A stretch of DNA of 38,922 bases from positions 1 through 38,922 of the IMG/VR virus record IMGVR_UViG_3300000956_000034; one strand, written 5' to 3'. The notes under the pieces are model-generated. The model worked only from the letters and a program-made list of their open reading frames with translations. It ran no database searches and had not been told where the DNA came from. How positions within the stretch are numbered: position 1 is the stretch's first letter; each line of letters starts with the position of its first letter. Below, piece after piece: positions 38,690 through 38,922 of this stretch. The DNA is from a virus. Both the position numbers and the translations under genes were made by a program.

Positions 38690-38917
38690 TCAGTCCTCAC
38701 GTTGCGAATGGATGTTTGTGGATGCGTCGCTGCGCGCGTAGGGAATTAACCGCTCGATCGGCCACCGTTCGACGTGAGTCCGCTGGCCAAGGCTGGCGGC
38801 GGCGTTCATTCGGCCTATCCCGTGTTTTTTATTTGCCGGACCCGAGGGTTTTTCCGCGGGTGCAAAAATTCGACTTCGAAGGGGTTCTGGGGGGGGGTCG
38901 GTAGACTTCCGACCCAC
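38690..38917 (-). pseudogene. Truncated ParB-like N-terminal domain
   Basis: The frame (75 residues; a more likely start is the ATG at 38809) contains HVERWPIERLIPYARSDAST, which is the opening of ParB/Srx-like nuclease domains found in phage ParB-methylase genes (v..w.i..l.PYa.N.R.h). Instead of the expected continuation, which carries the domain, it ends after NIHSQRED in TGA. It lies directly upstream of TerS, where complete ParB-methylase genes occur in related phages. Probably a remnant, although a short expressed peptide cannot be excluded. Confidence 0.6.
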
Positions 38918-38922
38918 CCCCC
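38884..38922. repeat. Right copy of the 39-bp terminal direct repeat
   Basis: Identical to 1-39. The full G9/C9 hairpin is complete only at the left end (nine C), because this copy stops after six C, as expected for a contig closed on itself. Confidence 0.85.

Overview
The window reads as one essentially complete genome of a temperate, siphovirus-type tailed phage of a GC-rich bacterium (probably proteobacterial; the host cannot be named from the sequence). The first 39 bases are repeated exactly at the end (1-39 = 38884-38922), and gene order runs across the junction, so the molecule is best treated as a circular map of about 38,883 bp (circularised assembly, circularly permuted genome, or very short terminal repeat).

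Layout. (1) 80-4999, minus strand: small acidic protein, HNH endonuclease, Q-like late regulator, a tiny membrane protein, hypothetical genes, a DPPY DNA methyltransferase coupled to a DUF559/Vsr-like nuclease, a helicase-loader-like protein, a DUF1376 replication protein whose gene contains two sets of phased repeats (likely origin), and a Cro/YdaS-like repressor. (2) 5000-5321: divergent control region. (3) 5322-9033, plus strand: YqaJ exonuclease, a small zinc protein, an inserted cargo gene, RecT annealase and a protein of a widespread phage family. (4) 9034-10012: a non-coding array of ten conserved punctuation blocks separated by degenerate GGCNN pentamers; one further unit lies just upstream of recT. 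This is the most unusual structure here. (5) 10013-11727: small genes ending in two excisionase-like HTH proteins, then a convergent tyrosine integrase and an attP (13118-13367) whose core is the 3' half of a tRNA-Lys(CTT), flanked on both sides by paired arm-type repeats. (6) 13519-17817: small accessory and regulatory genes, including a sigma-region-4-like protein, a transposase-type HTH protein and a membrane protein. (7) 17820-38917, minus strand: the virion module. In transcription order from the right: ParB-like remnant, TerS (P27), TerL, portal, prohead protease, HK97-type capsid, connector, a host-recognition cassette (BppU-like protein plus a 940-residue fibre with an S74 chaperone), adaptor, gp10-like, tail completion, tail tube, G/GT chaperones with a slippery A-run, tape measure, tail tip and a pectate-lyase-like depolymerase.

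How it works together. YqaJ+RecT give an exonuclease/annealase recombination pair; the DUF1376 and loader-like proteins would open the in-gene origin and recruit the host helicase; Cro-like repressor and a repeated promoter/operator design link the early operon at 5322 to the accessory operon at 16368; integrase, excisionase-like proteins and attP handle lysogeny. I did not find a recognisable CI repressor or an endolysin. All functional calls come from reading the sequence; no database search was run.
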